Assembly (NCBI GenBank): GCA_026713505.1
Contig: JAPOOH010000061.1
Location: 1-6,877 of the forward strand
DNA length: 6,877 nt
Direction: 5' to 3'
Origin: Chloroflexota bacterium
GTDB lineage: Bacteria > Chloroflexota > Dehalococcoidia > Lucifugimonadales > Australimonadaceae
Part shown: positions 4,520-6,877 of the stretch, one piece after another
How positions within the stretch are numbered: the first letter of the stretch is position 1
How the letters are laid out: the number at the start of each line of letters is the position of its first letter
Made by a program: the position numbers and the translations under genes
The notes under the pieces: model-generated
What the model was told of the DNA's origin: nothing
What the model saw: the letters and a program-made list of their open reading frames with translations, nothing else
The model's database searches: none

Positions 4520-6175
4520 ATGAGCCCAGACACACGCCAAACCTTCGACGCCCAGGGATTCCGTCAACTCGTACTCTCCGGCGCAGGCTGCCTGGAAGCG
4601 AACGTCGACGCCATCAACGCGCTCAACGTCTTCCCGGTGCCCGACGGCGACACGGGCATCAACATGCTGCTGACGCTGCGCGCGGCGACCACCACCGAGC
4701 TGCCGGACGCGGCTTCCGCCACCGTGGGCTCGATGAGCAGCACACTGGCGCGCGGTGCGCTGCTCGGGGCCCGGGGCAACAGCGGGGTCATCTTCTCCCA
4801 GTTCATGAAGGGCCTCGCCAGCGGACTCGCGGAGTGCGAGCACGCCGACGGCGCGGCATTCGCCGGGGCGTTGCGGGCCGCGGCGGACGCGGGTTACCAG
4901 GCGGTCGGCAATCCGGTGGAAGGCACCATGCTCAGCGTGATGCGGGCCGCCGCAGAGGCGGTGCACCCGCCTGACGGCGCATCGGGCGCACCGGAGGTGC
5001 TGCGCACGGCCTATGAGGCCGCAGAGCGCGCGCTGGCGTACACGCCCGAGCAACTGCCCGTGCTGAAGCAGGCGGGCGTCGTCGACGCCGGCGGCCAGGG
5101 GGTCGTGGCCTTCCTCGCCGGGATGGTCAACTTCGTGAGCGAGGAGGCGATCGAGCTGCGCATCACCGCGCCTGAGGGCGGGCTGGAGAGCGCAGCCGCG
5201 AACGTGAGCCACGAGTTCCTGGAGCACACGGAAGAGGAGATGTACGGCTACTGCACGCAGTTCGTCGTGCAGGGCGAAGGGCTCGACCCGGACGCGGTGC
5301 GCGAGCGCGTGATGGCGATGGCGGCGTCAACGGTCGTGGTCGGCGACGACCGCGTCGTGCGCGTGCACGCGCACGCGGAGGACCCGGGGCCGCTGCTGAG
5401 CATGGGCGCGGCGATCGGCGCACTGGACCAGATCAACATCCAGAACATGGACCTGCAGCACCAGGAGTTCATGTCCCTCCACGGCTACGGCGAGGATGCG
5501 CCGGAACAGGCGGAGGCCACGGAGCTCGCGGTCATCCCTGTCGCGCCCGGCGATGGCATCGCGCGCGTGTTCCGCAGCCTGGGTGCGACCGCGACGGTCT
5601 CCGGCGGACAGACGATGAACCCGAGCGCGGCGGACATCATCGCCGCCGTGCAGCAGGCGAACGCCGCGTTCACCATCGTGCTGCCGAACAACAAGAACAT
5701 CGTGCTCGCGGCGGAGCAGGCCGCCGAACTCTCGGAGTCACCCATCGCGGTGGTCCCGTCCCGCAGCATCCCGCAGGGGATGGCGGCGATGCTGGAGTTC
5801 AATCCCGACTTGACGGGCGAAGAGAACGCCGAGGCGATGCGGGACGCGCTGGAAGGCGTGCGCTCCGGCGAGGTGACCACGGCGGTGCGCTCAACAACGA
5901 TAGACGGCGTGGACGTGCAGGAGGGGCAGGCCATCGCGATACTGGACGGCGCGCTCGCAGCAGCAGCCACGACGCCCAACGACGCACTCGCGGCGATGCT
6001 GGAGTCCGCCGGACCGGAGGAAGGAGCGCTGGTGACGCTCTACTACGGCGCGGGGCTGAGCGAGGAGGCCGCGCAGGAAGCGGCGGGCGCAATCGCAGGA
6101 CGTTTCGGCGGCATCGAACTGGAAGTTCACGAGGGCGGTCAGCCCCACTATCATTACCTCGTCTCCATCGAGTAG
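4520..6175 (+). CDS. fakA: Fatty acid kinase catalytic subunit FakA (YloV/DAK2-DegV fusion family)
   Basis: A 551-residue cytosolic kinase, close to the ~550 residues of the family. With a FakB partner it phosphorylates FakB-bound fatty acids to acyl-phosphate for phospholipid synthesis. The N-terminal DhaL-like ATP domain (about 10-210) has NVFPVPDGDTGINML at 36-50, with Mg-binding Asp42 and Asp44, plus GARGNSGVIFSQF at 83-95 and VVDAGGQG at 187-194. The middle domain has YGYC at 242-245 and VHAHAEDPG at 282-290. Cys245, His283 and His285 match the zinc ligands described for Staphylococcus aureus FakA. The C-terminal DegV-like domain (about 335-551) contains GGQTMNPS at 362-369 and LPNNKN at 388-393, and ends GGQPHYHYLVSIE. 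The ATG at 4520 is chosen because homology starts about 10 residues in; the frame extends upstream only across antisense rpmB. No Shine-Dalgarno precedes it. The DegV/FakB gene follows after 17 bp. Glycerone kinase subunit DhaL is excluded by the extra two domains. Confidence 0.93.
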   Translation: MSPDTRQTFDAQGFRQLVLSGAGCLEANVDAINALNVFPVPDGDTGINMLLTLRAATTTELPDAASATVGSMSSTLARGALLGARGNSGVIFSQFMKGLASGLAECEHADGAAFAGALRAAADAGYQAVGNPVEGTMLSVMRAAAEAVHPPDGASGAPEVLRTAYEAAERALAYTPEQLPVLKQAGVVDAGGQGVVAFLAGMVNFVSEEAIELRITAPEGGLESAAANVSHEFLEHTEEEMYGYCTQFVVQGEGLDPDAVRERVMAMAASTVVVGDDRVVRVHAHAEDPGPLLSMGAAIGALDQINIQNMDLQHQEFMSLHGYGEDAPEQAEATELAVIPVAPGDGIARVFRSLGATATVSGGQTMNPSAADIIAAVQQANAAFTIVLPNNKNIVLAAEQAAELSESPIAVVPSRSIPQGMAAMLEFNPDLTGEENAEAMRDALEGVRSGEVTTAVRSTTIDGVDVQEGQAIAILDGALAAAATTPNDALAAMLESAGPEEGALVTLYYGAGLSEEAAQEAAGAIAGRFGGIELEVHEGGQPHYHYLVSIE

Positions 6176-6180
6176 AGACG

Positions 6181-6187
6181 AAGGAGG
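6181..6187 (+). promoter_or_regulatory. Strong Shine-Dalgarno of the DegV/FakB gene
   Basis: AAGGAGG sits 5 nt before the ATG at 6193 and fixes that start. It is the strongest ribosome binding site at any main gene start in the window, in contrast to the weak or absent one at fakA. Confidence 0.85.
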
Positions 6188-6192
6188 TTGGC

Positions 6193-6877
6193 ATGGCGGT
6201 AAAGGTCGTAACTGACAGCGCATCGGACATACCGGCGGAGCTCGCAGGGAAACTCGGCATCTCCGTCGTGCCCTGCACGGTCTTCTTCGGTGCCGAGGCA
6301 TTCAAGGACGGAGTGGAGATCACCAAGGAGGAGTTCTTCCACCGGCTGACCACTGGCGACGTGATGCCCACCACGACGCAGCCCTCAGTGGGGGACTTCC
6401 TGGATGTCTACAGACCACTTGCGGAGAGGAACTATGAGATCGTGTCGGTGCACGTCTCGGGCAAGCTGAGCGGGACGGTTAACTCGGCACGCCTCGCAGC
6501 CGAGGAGCTGCCGAACGCCACGGTGGAGATAGTGGACACGGACCTGGCCTCGATGGGAGTCGCGCTCGCGGCGAAAGCCGCCGTGGACGCCGCTGCCGGA
6601 GGCGCGGACGCGGCTGGGGCAGCCGAGGCCGCCCGCAATGCGGCTGCCAACACAGAGGTCTTCGTCGTGCCGGACACGCTGGAGTACCTGAAGCGCGGGG
6701 GTCGCATCGGCGGGGCGCAGGCGTTGCTGGGGTCGCTGCTGTCCATGAAGCCGATACTCAAGCTGAAGGACGGCGAGGTGCACCCGCACGAGAAGGTCCG
6801 CACCAAGGGCAAGGCGGTGCAACGCATGTGCGACATCGCAGCGTCCGGAGGCCCGTACCGCGAGGCGGCGGTGATGC
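6193..6877 (+). CDS. fakB: DegV-family fatty acid-binding protein, FakB-type (3' end cut by window)
   Basis: The first 228 residues of a DegV/FakB-family protein (full length usually near 280). The frame is open to the right edge. DegV proteins bind one long-chain fatty acid in a deep pocket, and FakB members pass it to FakA for phosphorylation. Family motifs seen: VVTDSASDIP at residues 5-14, TTTQPSVGDF at 60-69 (the TxQPS loop that holds the carboxylate), HVSGKLSGTVNSAR at 87-100, DTLEYLKRGGRIGG at 161-174 and SMKPIL at 184-189. An Ala/Gly-rich helix stretch at 129-152 is more low-complexity than usual but stays in frame. The ATG at 6193 has an ideal Shine-Dalgarno and lies 17 bp after the fakA stop, so the two are very likely co-transcribed. 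The FakB role rests on this adjacency plus family motifs. Chain-length or saturation preference cannot be read. The homologous COG1307 name DegV is equally valid. Confidence 0.93.
   Translation, partial: MAVKVVTDSASDIPAELAGKLGISVVPCTVFFGAEAFKDGVEITKEEFFHRLTTGDVMPTTTQPSVGDFLDVYRPLAERNYEIVSVHVSGKLSGTVNSARLAAEELPNATVEIVDTDLASMGVALAAKAAVDAAAGGADAAGAAEAARNAAANTEVFVVPDTLEYLKRGGRIGGAQALLGSLLSMKPILKLKDGEVHPHEKVRTKGKAVQRMCDIAASGGPYREAAVM

Noticed and set aside
4520..6175. Dihydroxyacetone kinase (DhaL/DhaK)
   Set aside because: Only the first domain is DhaL-like. The zinc middle domain, DegV-like C-terminal domain and adjacent DegV gene identify FakA/YloV.
1..6877. Mobile element, defence system, tRNA or rRNA
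   Set aside because: Reading both strands shows no transposase, integrase, nuclease or toxin motif, no terminal inverted repeats and no tRNA-like cloverleaf that I could support.

Overview
The window is a high-GC bacterial chromosome segment made mostly of core metabolism. Hand counts of single 60-base lines give about 68-77% GC in four of the genes. It has the sequence texture of Chloroflexota (Dehalococcoidia/SAR202-like) or a comparable high-GC lineage. The basis is the CXXC zinc form of ribosomal protein L28, the rpmB-divergent-fakA gene order, and the thrB-lysC pair. This placement is inferred from style and gene order, and no lineage marker proves it. I see no tRNA, rRNA, CRISPR array, insertion sequence, integrase or other mobile element.

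Layout, left to right. (1) Positions 1-501, + strand: an unrecognised, extremely acidic, repeat-bearing protein or protein tail. (2) Positions 505-1887, - strand: a flavin-dependent amine-oxidase-fold oxidoreductase resembling the COG2907 group. It converges on the acidic gene, with only 3 bp between the two stop codons. (3) An 82-bp divergent intergenic region with back-to-back -10 hexamers. (4) Positions 1970-4183, + strand: thrB (homoserine kinase) and lysC (aspartate kinase), abutting as TAG-ATG. (5) rpmB (L28) on the - strand at 4223-4417, converging on lysC. (6) A 102-bp divergent promoter region. (7) Positions 4520-6877, + strand: fakA (YloV/DAK2-type fatty acid kinase) followed by a DegV/FakB-family gene cut by the right edge.

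Functionally, thrB and lysC act at the entry and near the end of aspartate-to-threonine synthesis. Homoserine dehydrogenase and threonine synthase are not in the window. FakA and the DegV/FakB protein form the known two-component fatty acid kinase: FakB presents a bound fatty acid and FakA phosphorylates it to acyl-phosphate for phospholipid synthesis.

The window is largely ordinary, and I found no convincing undescribed multi-gene system. The best leads are: a strong internal ribosome binding site and ATG inside lysC, right after an 18-bp tandem repeat in the inter-domain linker, which could give a separate ACT regulatory subunit; the acidic protein with no Lys or Arg after residue 24; a lower-GC flavoprotein gene driven by a mirror-image divergent promoter; and the missing Asp23/YloU gene that usually sits between rpmB and fakA in Firmicutes.
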